NCBI RefSeq assembly: GCF_001431295.2
Contig: NZ_LKAJ02000001.1
Span: forward strand, 992,001 to 1,056,000
DNA length: 64,000 bases
Source: Candidatus Berkiella aquae
Lineage (GTDB): Bacteria; Pseudomonadota; Gammaproteobacteria; Berkiellales; Berkiellaceae
Direction: 5' to 3'
The translations under genes and the position numbers were made by a program. The notes under the pieces are model-generated. The model saw nothing but the letters and a program-made list of their open reading frames with translations. It searched no databases and was not told the origin of the DNA. Below, piece by piece: positions 1-10,231 of this stretch. Numbering within the stretch: the stretch's first letter is position 1; every line of letters starts with the position of its first letter.

Positions 1-159
1 GTACATGAATATCTCAATAAAGAACAATATCTAGAGCAATCGATTTACGTGCTGACTGATGCAGCTCGTGATATTGACCAAGTTATGCATACCCAAGTTC
101 AATCCTCACAAGGCGCTGATGAAACCAAAAGAACAAAAAGCCAAGGGGTTAGGGCTTAA
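1..159 (+). CDS. C-terminal end of an unidentified protein (5' truncated)
   Basis: An open frame runs from the first base to a TAA at 157-159 and encodes about 52 residues. The tail is hydrophilic and ends in a basic Lys/Arg/Gln-rich stretch. No domain can be recognised from so short a fragment. A weak hairpin (AATAGG 159-164 with CCTATT 174-179) followed by a T-rich run lies just past the stop and fits the 3' end of a transcript. That the frame is coding is inferred only from its openness and its position before the gap. Confidence 0.5.
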   Translation, partial: VHEYLNKEQYLEQSIYVLTDAARDIDQVMHTQVQSSQGADETKRTKSQGVRA

Positions 160-243
160 ATAGGTGTATCTGCCCTATTCTCGAACTTTTTATGCTTATT
201 TTTGTTCTAATAAGATAAAAAATAGGCAAGGTAAAGTAGGGCG

Positions 244-2508
244 ATGGTAACTGAAGTAGATATCGAGCAATTAAAAGAGATATTACCTGAGGATTTGTTT
301 ACCAAGATCTTTCCAGGTGGCAATTTAAATGTAGTGGATCCTACAGGAAAGACTGCTGTGCATTATCTTGCGTTCAAGGGCGAACAGCATTTATTAGAGA
401 AAATAGTTGCAGAGGGAGCAGATGTCAATAAAGCTGCCAATAATGGTAACACGCCTCTTCATTATGCCTGCCAAACAGGTGCAATATCGTTAATACAATA
501 TTTGCTAAAAAATATGAATAATCCTTCAGCCACTAATAGTGAAGGTCAAACGGCATTACAAGTTGCGCTTGAATATGATGCCACTATTTCTGCAATTATA
601 TTACTGAAACACCCAGAATTTAAGGAACATCTTGAAGATAAAGATATCTATGGACGTAGTGCTCTGGATATTATTGCAGAATATCAGCTAGAAGATTTAT
701 TTCCGTCGCTTAACGTTGATTTTGCAGAAAGACCCAATTATGGCAAGCCATTAGTTGACGTTTCGCAAAGTGTTATTAATGAAAAATTACGAAATTATCT
801 TAGCTTGCATGGAAGAATGAGTGATGAATTAATTGATGATAATGGGGCTTGTAATGGGTGGTCATTTTTGTATCAACTTTATGAAGATACGGGTCAAGAA
901 GAAATTTTTTATCAATTGCTTGAATTTATTGAAAGTTGGGATGGTGAAATTGAATCTTTGCAAAAAATGGAGATCCCCGCGCCTTTAAAAGAGAAATATC
1001 GCAATGCTCAAGAAATATTTGAGCAAACTATTAATGATCTGATTGTGTTTCATCACGATTCCATTGCAGTCAATGAATTGGATTTGGGGTATAAACAAAA
1101 ATGGCGCCAAAAACAATATGAATTAGTGAAAGGTAAAAATGATACCCGCCAATTAAATAGCTTACTGTATTTTCCTATGCATTATCTCAATCAAAAACAA
1201 CTGATTGAGATGTTTCACTATTTTTCACAAAAACCAGGTTCCTTTGTTGATTTAGGTGGTGCTGGTCATAGCGTTAGCGTCACGGTGATGCCCAATGAGA
1301 AATTTAAGTATTTTGATTCAAATGCCAGAGGAAAAATACAGGTTTTTAATTCTGCAGAAGAATTGGTAAAAACAATTGTTAATTTAAAATTTCGTGAACT
1401 TAATATGATACAGCCTGATGGCACATTTGAAGTGAGAATGGGGGTTTATCAATTTAGTGACAAAATAACATTAGATGAGAAAAGCGGGTTCACACCACCT
1501 CCCTTGCATAATAGTGCAATGCTTTTTTCTCCATTACATTATGCTGTGCTAAACAAAGATCAAAAACAACTAAATATAAACCTCATAGAGAATAGAAAAG
1601 GGATTAATCAGAACGATGCGATGGGATTTAGTGCATTAACCTGGGCTGGATGTTTAAATGATGTTGAAAGCATTAGATATTTGGTAGAAAGTGGGGCCGA
1701 TATCAATCATGCTGATAATTTTGGAGAAACGCCGCTTATTCAAGCGATAAGATGTAATCATATAGAAGCTGTCAAAAAATTGATTGCTTTAGGTGCAGAT
1801 ATTAATCAAAAAGATAATATAGGCCAAACGCCATTGAATCATGCTGCAAAAAATGGTTGTTTTGAAATTGTTGGTCTTCTTAGTAATTTAGAGGGCATTA
1901 AGTTAGATGAGCCCGACAACGTTGGGCAAACGCCTTTAATGAACGCCGTAGAAAAAGGTTATCATCGTGTTGTCAAAAAATTAATTAAAAAAGATATTAA
2001 CCTTGAAGCAGAAGATAATAATAAAAAGACGGTTTTTGAACATATTGATAAAGCATCAGTAAAAAGAATGGCACCATTGTTAGTAAAAGCCGTTCCTAAT
2101 AGTAAACGAACAGCGCTATTTTTTAATGCTGTTAACAACGGAGATGTCGATTTAATCAATACGTTAATAAAAAACGGAGTTTCCGTTGATATAAAAGATG
2201 GTGATGGTCTCACGCCATTAATGTATGCAGCTTTTTATGGGAATATTGAAATGACAAAAGCATTATTAGCTCATACCCAAGAGATTAATGCTTTTGTAGA
2301 AGTAGATGGCACCACGGCGTTAATAGCAGCCGCCAGTGCGGGAAAATTGGAAGTGGTTAAATTATTGTTAAAAGCGGGTGCTGATATTTCTCTAGTCAAT
2401 AAACAGGGTAAAACTGCGCAAGAGATTGCACAAGATGAAGGCCATGATGAAATTGTGACATTATTACGAAGTTCGAAAAGACCTGATCATAATATTATTC
2501 CATTTTAA
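244..2508 (+). CDS. Ankyrin-repeat protein with a central YopT-like cysteine-protease candidate domain; probable secreted effector
   Basis: The 754-residue protein has no signal peptide. Ankyrin repeats fill residues 33-150 (motifs such as GNTPLHYA) and a longer block at about 425-745 (GETPLIQA, GQTPLNHA, GLTPLMYA, TTALIAAA). The unrelated middle, about 165-410, contains CNGWS with Cys203, GHSVSV with His342 and YFDSN with Asp358. This order, and the 16-residue His-Asp gap, fit a papain-fold (YopT/C58-like) triad. Ankyrin proteins combined with cysteine proteases are known among Legionella Dot/Icm effectors, so host delivery is the likely role, but that is inference. The start is preceded by a purine-rich site (AGTAGGG). 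The gene stands alone, with a terminator after it. The ankyrin assignment is firm; the protease assignment is tentative. Confidence 0.9.
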   Translation: MVTEVDIEQLKEILPEDLFTKIFPGGNLNVVDPTGKTAVHYLAFKGEQHLLEKIVAEGADVNKAANNGNTPLHYACQTGAISLIQYLLKNMNNPSATNSEGQTALQVALEYDATISAIILLKHPEFKEHLEDKDIYGRSALDIIAEYQLEDLFPSLNVDFAERPNYGKPLVDVSQSVINEKLRNYLSLHGRMSDELIDDNGACNGWSFLYQLYEDTGQEEIFYQLLEFIESWDGEIESLQKMEIPAPLKEKYRNAQEIFEQTINDLIVFHHDSIAVNELDLGYKQKWRQKQYELVKGKNDTRQLNSLLYFPMHYLNQKQLIEMFHYFSQKPGSFVDLGGAGHSVSVTVMPNEKFKYFDSNARGKIQVFNSAEELVKTIVNLKFRELNMIQPDGTFEVRMGVYQFSDKITLDEKSGFTPPPLHNSAMLFSPLHYAVLNKDQKQLNINLIENRKGINQNDAMGFSALTWAGCLNDVESIRYLVESGADINHADNFGETPLIQAIRCNHIEAVKKLIALGADINQKDNIGQTPLNHAAKNGCFEIVGLLSNLEGIKLDEPDNVGQTPLMNAVEKGYHRVVKKLIKKDINLEAEDNNKKTVFEHIDKASVKRMAPLLVKAVPNSKRTALFFNAVNNGDVDLINTLIKNGVSVDIKDGDGLTPLMYAAFYGNIEMTKALLAHTQEINAFVEVDGTTALIAAASAGKLEVVKLLLKAGADISLVNKQGKTAQEIAQDEGHDEIVTLLRSSKRPDHNIIPF

Positions 2509-2528
2509 ATAATACAACTATATAAGAG

Positions 2529-2568
2529 AAGGATGTGGCTCAGTTACAAGACACATCCTTGGTTTTTA
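2529..2568 (+). terminator. Rho-independent terminator after the ankyrin gene
   Basis: AAGGATGTG (2529-2537) pairs perfectly with CACATCCTT (2552-2560) around a 14-nt loop, followed by GGTTTTTATT. It separates the ankyrin gene from the convergent gatB. Confidence 0.75.
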
Positions 2569-2574
2569 TTCTTA

Positions 2575-4008
2575 TTAAGATAATTTCTTTTTCAACAATT
2601 CATTCACTTGCGCAGGATTTGCTTTGCCTTGGCTTAACTTCATGACTTGGCCAACAAAGAAACCAAACACACGTTCATTACCCTGGCGATATTGTTCAAC
2701 TTGTCCTGCATTGTTTGCCATGACTTCGTCGATAATTTTTTCAATTGCGCCGGTATCAGAAACTTGCTTTAATCCTTTCTTTTCGATGATGCTATCAGCC
2801 GTTCCCTCTTTATTCCACATTGCTTCAAATACCGTTTTGGCGATTTTGCCAGAAATTGTATTATCGAGAATGCGCATTAAGAGTTGCCCTAAATCAGTTG
2901 CAGTAACGGGGCTGTTAATGATGTCAATGTCTGCTTTATTTAAAGCAGCAGATAAATCACCCATAACCCAGTTAGCAGCAAGTTTTGGATCTTTTTTGCC
3001 AATGCTGTCAACAACTGATTCGAAGTAGCTTGCTAACGCCTTATCGGCAGTCAAAACGCCAGCATCATATTCGCTGAGTTTATAATCTTTAATAAAGCGT
3101 TCACGTTTTTCTTGCGGTAATTCGGGTAATTCGCTTTTGACCTTGGCAATAAATTGATCATCTAATTCCACTGGCAATAAATCGGGATCAGGAAAATAGC
3201 GATAATCATTTGCTTCTTCTTTATCGCGCATAACGCGGCTTTGTTGTTTGACAGGATCAAATAACAAGGTTTGCTGATGAATTTTGCCGCCACTTTCTAG
3301 AACGCTAATTTGTCGTTCAATCTCGCAGTTAATTGCTTGTTCAACGTAACGGAAAGAATTGATATTTTTCGTTTCCGTGCGTGTGCCAAATTCAGTTGAT
3401 CCTTTAGGACGGATAGAAACGTTAGCATCACAACGGAATGATCCTTCCTGCATGTTGCCATCACAAATATCTAAATGCACAACCAGTGCATGCAACAACT
3501 TAAGGTAGGCAACGGCTTCTTCTGCGGAGCGTAAATCAGGTTCTGATACAATTTCTAATAAAGGGGTGCCAGCTCGGTTTAGATCGATACCAGAAAGGCC
3601 TTGGAATTCTTCGTGTAAAGACTTACCCGCATCTTCTTCTAAGTGCGCTCTGGTAATACCGATACGTTTGGTTTGCCCATTGATTTGAATATCGAGATGC
3701 CCTTGATGGACTATCGGTAATTCATATTGACTAATTTGATAACCCTTGGGTAAATCGGGGTAAAAATAATTTTTCCTCGCAAATACTGAGCGTTTGGCAA
3801 CTTGGCTGTTGGTTGCTAAACCAAAGCGTACTGCCATTTTCACTGCATCTTGGTTAAGCACAGGGAGTACACCTGGCATGCCTAAATCAATTGCGCAGGC
3901 CTGGGTATTGGGAGCTGCACCAAATGCGGTGGATGCACCCGAGAATATTTTCGATTTTGTTTTGAGTTGGGCATGGACTTCAAGTCCAATAACGACTTCC
4001 CATTGCAT
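2575..4008 (-). CDS. gatB: Aspartyl/glutamyl-tRNA(Asn/Gln) amidotransferase subunit B
   Basis: GatB is the tRNA-binding and kinase subunit of the GatCAB amidotransferase, which converts misacylated Glu-tRNA(Gln) and/or Asp-tRNA(Asn) to the correct amide form. The 477-residue length is typical. Family signatures are visible: [13 protein letters not shown] at the N-terminus, the [12 protein letters not shown] segment, [25 protein letters not shown], and the [13 protein letters not shown]-type segment (here [13 protein letters not shown]). The C-terminal YqeY-like tail domain (about 330-477) is complete. It is the last gene of gatC-gatA-gatB, starting 15 bases after the gatA stop. The presence of GatCAB suggests that the organism relies on indirect amidation for at least one of these tRNAs. 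Confidence 0.97.
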   Translation of the reverse strand: MQWEVVIGLEVHAQLKTKSKIFSGASTAFGAAPNTQACAIDLGMPGVLPVLNQDAVKMAVRFGLATNSQVAKRSVFARKNYFYPDLPKGYQISQYELPIVHQGHLDIQINGQTKRIGITRAHLEEDAGKSLHEEFQGLSGIDLNRAGTPLLEIVSEPDLRSAEEAVAYLKLLHALVVHLDICDGNMQEGSFRCDANVSIRPKGSTEFGTRTETKNINSFRYVEQAINCEIERQISVLESGGKIHQQTLLFDPVKQQSRVMRDKEEANDYRYFPDPDLLPVELDDQFIAKVKSELPELPQEKRERFIKDYKLSEYDAGVLTADKALASYFESVVDSIGKKDPKLAANWVMGDLSAALNKADIDIINSPVTATDLGQLLMRILDNTISGKIAKTVFEAMWNKEGTADSIIEKKGLKQVSDTGAIEKIIDEVMANNAGQVEQYRQGNERVFGFFVGQVMKLSQGKANPAQVNELLKKKLS

Positions 4009-4023
4009 GATTCATAATCCTCT

Positions 4024-5478
4024 TTAAGCAAATTGTTTGGGTGCGCTTTGGTGCCAATCTGTTTCTTGTTGATAAAGATGCGCTGCATTCAACAGGGTGC
4101 TTTCATCAAATTGTTTACCCATTAATTGAATACCAACAGGTAAATTATTAACGAATCCACAAGGAATACTTAACCCTGGTAATCCTGCTAAGTTGGTTGC
4201 AATCGTATAAATATCAGAAAGATACATACTGACCGGATCAGCCATTTTTTCGCCAATTTTAAAAGCGGGTGTAGGTGATGTAGGCCCAAGTAGAAAATCA
4301 GCTTCTGCAAAAGCACGTTTAAAATCATTGCTAATGAGTTTACGGACTTTTTGTGCTTTTAAATAATAAGCATCGTAATACCCTGAGGAAAGGGCATAGG
4401 TACCAACCATAATACGTCGTTTTACTTCATCGCCAAAAGCTTCGCCTCTTGAACGTTTATAGAGATCTTCAAGATCGCGAGGATTTTTACAACGATAGCC
4501 ATAACGGACCCCATCAAAACGGGATAAGTTAGAAGAGCATTCGGCAGAAGCAACGACGTAATACACAGCAATGGCAAGGGGGCTTGTGGGTAATGAAACG
4601 GGTACTATTTTTGCACCGAGTTTTTCAAATACTTTAATCGCATCCTGCACACGAGCTTCAACGTCTTTATCAAGGCCTTGCTCAAAATATTCCTTGGGCA
4701 AACCAATTTTTTTGCCTTGGAGGGATTCATTTAATAGTGCCGTGTAATCAGGGACTGGCACATTCACACAGGTTGAATCACGCTCATCAAAACCTGCCAT
4801 GGAGTTGAGTAATAAAGCCAGATCTTCAGCCGTTTGTGCAAAAGGTCCGCCTTGATCGAGGCTTGATGCAAAGGCAATCATGCCATAGCGTGAAACACGA
4901 CCATAAGTGGGCTTTAAACCACTGATGCCACATAAAGCAGCAGGTTGGCGAATCGAACCACCGGTATCGGTGCCAGTTGAGCCTGGGGTTAAACGAGCTG
5001 CAACCGCTGCAGCAGATCCACCAGAAGAACCGCCGGGAACCGTTTCAAGATCCCAAGGATTACGCACAGGGCCATAAAAACTATTTTCGTTGGAAGAGCC
5101 CATTGCAAACTCATCCATATTGGTTTTGCCAAGCATGACAAGACCTGAGGTCGACATTTTGCTCACGACGGTCGCATCGTAGGGCGCAATAAAATTATCG
5201 AGCATTTTTGAACCACAGCTAGTTTTGATCCCTTGGGTACAAAAGATATCCTTTTGCGCAATGGGGATCCCTGTTAAACGGCCAGCGTTGCCTGCCGCGC
5301 GAGCGGCATCTGCTGCTTTAGCCTGCGCTAAAGCGGTTTCCTCGGTCACCGTGATAAAGCTATTTAAGGTTTTATCAAATTCGGCAATTCGTTTTAAAAA
5401 GTGTTGAGTTAATTCAACACTGGAAAACGACTTTTTTGAAAGTTCTTCACTTAACTTTGCTATGCTGAGATTATGCAT
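4024..5478 (-). CDS. gatA: Aspartyl/glutamyl-tRNA amidotransferase subunit A (amidase)
   Basis: GatA hydrolyses glutamine to supply ammonia to GatB. The 484-residue product carries the amidase signature: the catalytic Lys in the [10 protein letters not shown] segment, the Gly/Ser-rich [16 protein letters not shown] segment with the cis-Ser, and the nucleophile Ser in [15 protein letters not shown]. Length and layout match GatA throughout. The gene lies 30 bases after gatC and 15 bases before gatB on the same strand, consistent with one operon. Confidence 0.97.
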   Translation of the reverse strand: MHNLSIAKLSEELSKKSFSSVELTQHFLKRIAEFDKTLNSFITVTEETALAQAKAADAARAAGNAGRLTGIPIAQKDIFCTQGIKTSCGSKMLDNFIAPYDATVVSKMSTSGLVMLGKTNMDEFAMGSSNENSFYGPVRNPWDLETVPGGSSGGSAAAVAARLTPGSTGTDTGGSIRQPAALCGISGLKPTYGRVSRYGMIAFASSLDQGGPFAQTAEDLALLLNSMAGFDERDSTCVNVPVPDYTALLNESLQGKKIGLPKEYFEQGLDKDVEARVQDAIKVFEKLGAKIVPVSLPTSPLAIAVYYVVASAECSSNLSRFDGVRYGYRCKNPRDLEDLYKRSRGEAFGDEVKRRIMVGTYALSSGYYDAYYLKAQKVRKLISNDFKRAFAEADFLLGPTSPTPAFKIGEKMADPVSMYLSDIYTIATNLAGLPGLSIPCGFVNNLPVGIQLMGKQFDESTLLNAAHLYQQETDWHQSAPKQFA

Positions 5479-5508
5479 ACTACCTACCTGTGGTTTTAAG
5501 GCTCGTGT

Positions 5509-5805
5509 TTATTCCGCATCAATGACTTTGGGTACCAAATACAATCCCGCTTCGGTTTCAGGAGCGATGGCAAGAAAGCGTTCGCGTTCGTTTGTTTCGG
5601 TCACGACATCTTGTCGCATGCGCTGTGTTAATTCTTCGAGAGGGTGGGCCATGGGCACAATATCATCTGTTTGTGCCTCATTAATGTGAGCAACTAAATC
5701 CAATATTTTTGAAATATTGCTAGCATAAAATGGAATTTGCTCTTCAGCCAAGGTAAGACGGGCTAAGTGAGCAATTTTTTCGACTTCGTCTCTTTCTAAA
5801 GGCAT
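5509..5805 (-). CDS. gatC: Aspartyl/glutamyl-tRNA amidotransferase subunit C
   Basis: GatC is the small scaffold that wraps around GatA and joins it to GatB. The 98-residue product has the family pattern: an N-terminal helix with VEKIAHLARLTL, a middle DLVAHINEAQTDDI, a Pro-rich MAHPLEE segment and the FLAIAPETEAGLYLVPKVI ending. The start has a strong Shine-Dalgarno (AAGGGAG, 5 bases before ATG). It heads the gat operon and is divergent from mreB across a 160-bp gap. Confidence 0.96.
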   Translation of the reverse strand: MPLERDEVEKIAHLARLTLAEEQIPFYASNISKILDLVAHINEAQTDDIVPMAHPLEELTQRMRQDVVTETNERERFLAIAPETEAGLYLVPKVIDAE

Positions 5806-5907
5806 AATGACTCCCTTATTCTGATTTGAATATTAAGTCAAACTACTAATAATATTAATTAGGTAAGGCCGCCAATGTACCATAAATCAAAATGGGAACG
5901 TATTGCC

Positions 5908-5936
5908 TTGCCCAAAATGATAGACGTTGTTATAAC
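5908..5936 (+). promoter_or_regulatory. Sigma-70 promoter candidate for mreBCD
   Basis: TTGCCC (5908-5913) and TATAAC (5931-5936) are separated by 17 bases. They lie 30 bases upstream of the mreB ATG in the gap shared with the divergent gatC. Both boxes are near consensus. No transcript data are available. Confidence 0.6.
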
Positions 5937-5962
5937 TAATGTAGTGGCTGCTAGGAACATAA

Positions 5963-7012
<1,050 letters not shown>

Positions 7013-7052
7013 TTCTCAGGGAGAGAACGTTATTCAACTCACATTCAAACAA

Positions 7053-8129
7053 GTGCGTCCGAGCGGGTGGTACATTGTAGCGCCCCTTGTTGCCTCTATC
7101 AGTATGCTGGTTGCAGCAAATCGCTGGGAAAACTGTTTATCTAGTACAGAACAATTTTTAGTGCGCACGGTTTCACCAATCCACTATACGGTTGATATGC
7201 CTGTTCACGCCTTTGAGCATCTGCGCCTATTTTTCGGCGAACGAATTAAACTGCTTGCTGAAAATGGCAATTTGCAACAAGAACAGATTCACCTACAAGC
7301 ACAAGTGCAAAAACTTCAAGCATTAGAAGCGGAAAATCAAGAATTGCGCAAATTGCTGCAAACGGTCGGTAAAGAAAAAGATTCTTTCTCTGAAGCCAGA
7401 TTAATTCACGTTGATGCCGATCCCTTCAGCCAGCAAATTGTACTGAATAAAGGTAAACAAGATGCCATTGAAGTGGGACAACCTGTTATTGATTCAGAAG
7501 GTTTAGTCGGCGTTGTTTTAACGTTAACCGATAAAACATCACGCGTTTTATTGTTAACGGATAAAGGCTTTGGTGTGCCGGTACAATCGGTGCGAAGTGG
7601 TGAACGTGCTATCGCAACCGGTAGCGGTATGGGTTCAGAATTACGCTTAAATTATGTTCCGCGAACAGCAGATTTTATGGAAGGCGATCAGTTAGTAACC
7701 TCGGGATTGGGTGGAAAATTTCCTGCCGGCTTTCCTGTTGGTGTTATTACCTCTATCCAACATGATCCCAGTACACGTTTTACCTTAATTGGCGTTCGTC
7801 CAAGCGCAAAATTAGGGCAGTTACGACATGTTTTATTTGTAAAACGAGATTATGTTCCTTCAGATGACTCAACGGTTGCGGTTGCTTTAAAAACGCCAAC
7901 TACGCCTTTGCAATCCGTTGCTGCAGTTGAAATGTTACCAAAAACATCGACGTTACCTACGCCTTTATCAATCTCGAAAACCAAGTCAGAACTTGCCAAA
8001 GCTGATGTTCCAAAGACACAAGCAATCGCATTGGCGCCCACAACACCGGTGAAAGAAGTTGTTAAGCCAACAGCTGCTTTTGATCCTGAACAAGAACCCG
8101 GTCCTGAATACGATACTGAGGAAGAATAG
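7053..8129 (+). CDS. mreC: Rod shape-determining protein MreC
   Basis: MreC is a single-pass periplasmic scaffold that links MreB/MreD/RodA to PBP2. The 358-residue product has one N-terminal membrane helix (VAPLVASISMLVAA), a coiled coil at about 70-110 rich in Leu/Gln/Glu, then the beta-barrel region (VGVVLTLTDKTSRVLLLTD, LVTSGLGGKFPAGFPVGVI). After about residue 265 comes a low-complexity Thr/Pro/Lys tail longer than usual. The GTG at 7053 has no Shine-Dalgarno. A good site (CAGGGAGA, 7017-7024) lies 7 bases ahead of an in-frame ATT at 7032, so translation may begin there and add seven residues. Confidence 0.93.
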   Translation: MRPSGWYIVAPLVASISMLVAANRWENCLSSTEQFLVRTVSPIHYTVDMPVHAFEHLRLFFGERIKLLAENGNLQQEQIHLQAQVQKLQALEAENQELRKLLQTVGKEKDSFSEARLIHVDADPFSQQIVLNKGKQDAIEVGQPVIDSEGLVGVVLTLTDKTSRVLLLTDKGFGVPVQSVRSGERAIATGSGMGSELRLNYVPRTADFMEGDQLVTSGLGGKFPAGFPVGVITSIQHDPSTRFTLIGVRPSAKLGQLRHVLFVKRDYVPSDDSTVAVALKTPTTPLQSVAAVEMLPKTSTLPTPLSISKTKSELAKADVPKTQAIALAPTTPVKEVVKPTAAFDPEQEPGPEYDTEEE

Positions 8130-8636
8130 ATGGGACGTGTTATCAAGTGGTGGTTGTTTTTCATTGTTGGGTTTTACCTATGTGGTGTTTTGACATCGTT
8201 GCCATTGATCCAAGCGGCAGAATGGTATCGACCATTATGGGTGTTGATGTTTGTCATTTTCTGCCAATTAAGTCAGCCTCAATTATTTAATCCTATTGTC
8301 GCTTGGTGTATGGGCTTATTGCTGGACGCTTTGCAAGGAACACAATTAGGACAACAAGCGTTGATTATGGCCTCAGTTAGCTATATAACAATGATTTTGC
8401 GTCCCAAATTTCTGATGCGACCCTTTTGGCAGCAAATTGGAAAAGTGTTTTGGCTGGTTTGCTTAGGACAAATCCTCAATCTTTGGTTCCATGCCTTGGA
8501 TGGGCAAAACCCACAAACGTTATTGTATTGGATGGGCTCAGTAACAAGTTGTCTGATATGGCCAGTATTTTTCTTTTTTTCTCAGTTACTCACTCGTTTT
8601 TTAAGTGTGCCCGCTTATTCAATGCGTCGGCTCTAA
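8130..8636 (+). CDS. mreD: Rod shape-determining protein MreD
   Basis: MreD is a polytopic inner-membrane partner of MreC. The 168-residue product is strongly hydrophobic with about five membrane helices. It contains the family-typical segment around PIVAWCMGLLLDALQGTQLG, which matches the conserved GLLxDxxxGxxLG pattern. Its ATG follows the mreC stop directly, implying translational coupling. A small hairpin with a T tract follows it. The maf gene often found between mreD and rng in other gammaproteobacteria is absent. Confidence 0.93.
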   Translation: MGRVIKWWLFFIVGFYLCGVLTSLPLIQAAEWYRPLWVLMFVIFCQLSQPQLFNPIVAWCMGLLLDALQGTQLGQQALIMASVSYITMILRPKFLMRPFWQQIGKVFWLVCLGQILNLWFHALDGQNPQTLLYWMGSVTSCLIWPVFFFFSQLLTRFLSVPAYSMRRL

Positions 8637-8662
8637 TACACGATATATTGCTTTTTAACCTG

Positions 8663-8684
8663 ATCGCTTGAGAGCGATTTTGAA
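8663..8684 (+). terminator. Candidate terminator after mreBCD
   Basis: ATCGCT (8663-8668) pairs with AGCGAT (8673-8678) around a TGAG loop, followed by TTTTGAAA. The stem is short, so termination may be partial. A TATAAT box (8714-8719) just downstream could start a separate rng transcript. Confidence 0.45.
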
Positions 8685-8752
8685 ATATTTCCCCTAAATA
8701 TTTTTTACTCCCGTATAATGATGTGAAAACACCGCTTAGGGAGGCTATGCCC

Positions 8753-10231
8753 GTGTCTGAAGAAATTCTCATCAATGTAAGTCCTCGTGAAACACGAGTT
8801 GCCATCGTTGAGAATGGGGTATTACAAGAAATATTGGTTGAGCGAACTAACAGACGTGGTTTAGTCGGTAATATTTATATGGGCACTGTTGCTCGTGTAC
8901 TACCAGGAATGCAAGCGGCTTTTGTTGAAATGGGCTTAGAGCGTGCTGCGTTCTTACACATTTCAGATATGGTTTCAGAAAATGAAGAATATCTACAGCC
9001 TGTTGGCTCGAATGAAACATCACACGAATCCATTACAGAACTTTTACGAGAAGGGCAAACCATCGCAGTTCAAGTCATTAAAGATCCGATTGGAACCAAA
9101 GGCGCACGCTTAACAACTCGAATTTCACTTCCTTCGCGCTATTTAGTTTTTATGCCTGAAATGAACCATATTGGTGTGTCACAGCGTATTGAAGACGAAC
9201 AAGAACGAGAACGACTGAAAGAATGTATTGAACAGATTCTGCCTGAAAACACCGAAGGCGGTATTATTGTGCGCACGGCAGCTGAAGGTGCTTTAGAACC
9301 TGAACTGAAATCTAATCAGATTTATCTCGCCAAATTATGGGAATCTATTCAGCGTAAAATGAAAGATGCACCAAGTGGCACCATCATTCATGAAGATTTA
9401 CCCTTATTTTTAAGAGCACTACGAGATTACATTACAACGCAAACCGAAAGAGTGCGCATTGACGATTTAAATTGCTTTGAGCGTGCTAAATCATTCATTG
9501 ATGATTTTGTACCCACCATGACGGGTAAAGTAGAATTTTATACCGGCGAGCGACCCTTATTTGATTTATATGGTATCGAAGAAGAAATCCAGAAATCACT
9601 GCATCGCAAAGTACAATTAAAATCAGGTGGCCATTTGATTATTGATCAAACAGAAGCCATGACAACAATTGATGTGAATACTGGTGCTTTTGTCGGCAGC
9701 CGTAATCTAGAAGAAACGATATTTAAGACCAATTTGGAAGCAGCAACCGCTATTGCTAGACAATTACGGGTTCGCAACTTAGGCGGAATCATTATTATTG
9801 ATTTCATTGATATGACGGATGAAGAACATAAGCGTCAAGTTTTGCGTGCGCTTGAAAAAGCACTAGCGCGGGATCACACCAAAAACAATATTAGTGCGGT
9901 ATCTAGTCTTGGTTTAGTTGAAATGACGCGTAAGAGAACACGTGAAAGTTTAGAGCATGTGTTATGTGAAACCTGTTCAGTTTGTGCAGGTAGAGGTACG
10001 ATCAAAACGACAGAAACCGTTTGTAATGAAATTTTTCGTGAAGTATTACGCGCAGCAAGAGCTTATGATGCAAAAAGCTATTTAGTGCTCGCCTCACAGG
10101 AAGTGGTCGATAGAATGTTAGATGAAGAGTCTGCGAGTGTTGCGCAGTTAGAATTAGAAATTGGTAAATCAATCACCTTTCAAGTTGAAAGTCTCTATAC
10201 TCAGGAACTATTCGACGTGGTGTTAATGTGA
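8753..10231 (+). CDS. rng: Ribonuclease G
   Basis: RNase G is a single-strand-specific endoribonuclease of the RNase E/G family; it matures the 5' end of 16S rRNA and degrades some mRNAs. The protein opens with the family EILINVSPRETRVAIVENG, followed by an S1 domain (GNIYMGTVARVLPGMQAAFV), the 5'-sensor/RNase H-like region, the Mg-binding Asp in TTIDVNTGAFVGSRN, a second acidic motif IIIIDFIDM, and a CETCSVC zinc-link-like motif. The length, about 490, fits RNase G rather than RNase E. GTG 8753 is chosen because the Shine-Dalgarno GGGAGG (8739-8744) lies 8 bases ahead; ATG 8747 would be only 2 bases away, and GTG 8723 would add ten unrelated residues. Confidence 0.95.
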   Translation: MSEEILINVSPRETRVAIVENGVLQEILVERTNRRGLVGNIYMGTVARVLPGMQAAFVEMGLERAAFLHISDMVSENEEYLQPVGSNETSHESITELLREGQTIAVQVIKDPIGTKGARLTTRISLPSRYLVFMPEMNHIGVSQRIEDEQERERLKECIEQILPENTEGGIIVRTAAEGALEPELKSNQIYLAKLWESIQRKMKDAPSGTIIHEDLPLFLRALRDYITTQTERVRIDDLNCFERAKSFIDDFVPTMTGKVEFYTGERPLFDLYGIEEEIQKSLHRKVQLKSGGHLIIDQTEAMTTIDVNTGAFVGSRNLEETIFKTNLEAATAIARQLRVRNLGGIIIIDFIDMTDEEHKRQVLRALEKALARDHTKNNISAVSSLGLVEMTRKRTRESLEHVLCETCSVCAGRGTIKTTETVCNEIFREVLRAARAYDAKSYLVLASQEVVDRMLDEESASVAQLELEIGKSITFQVESLYTQELFDVVLM

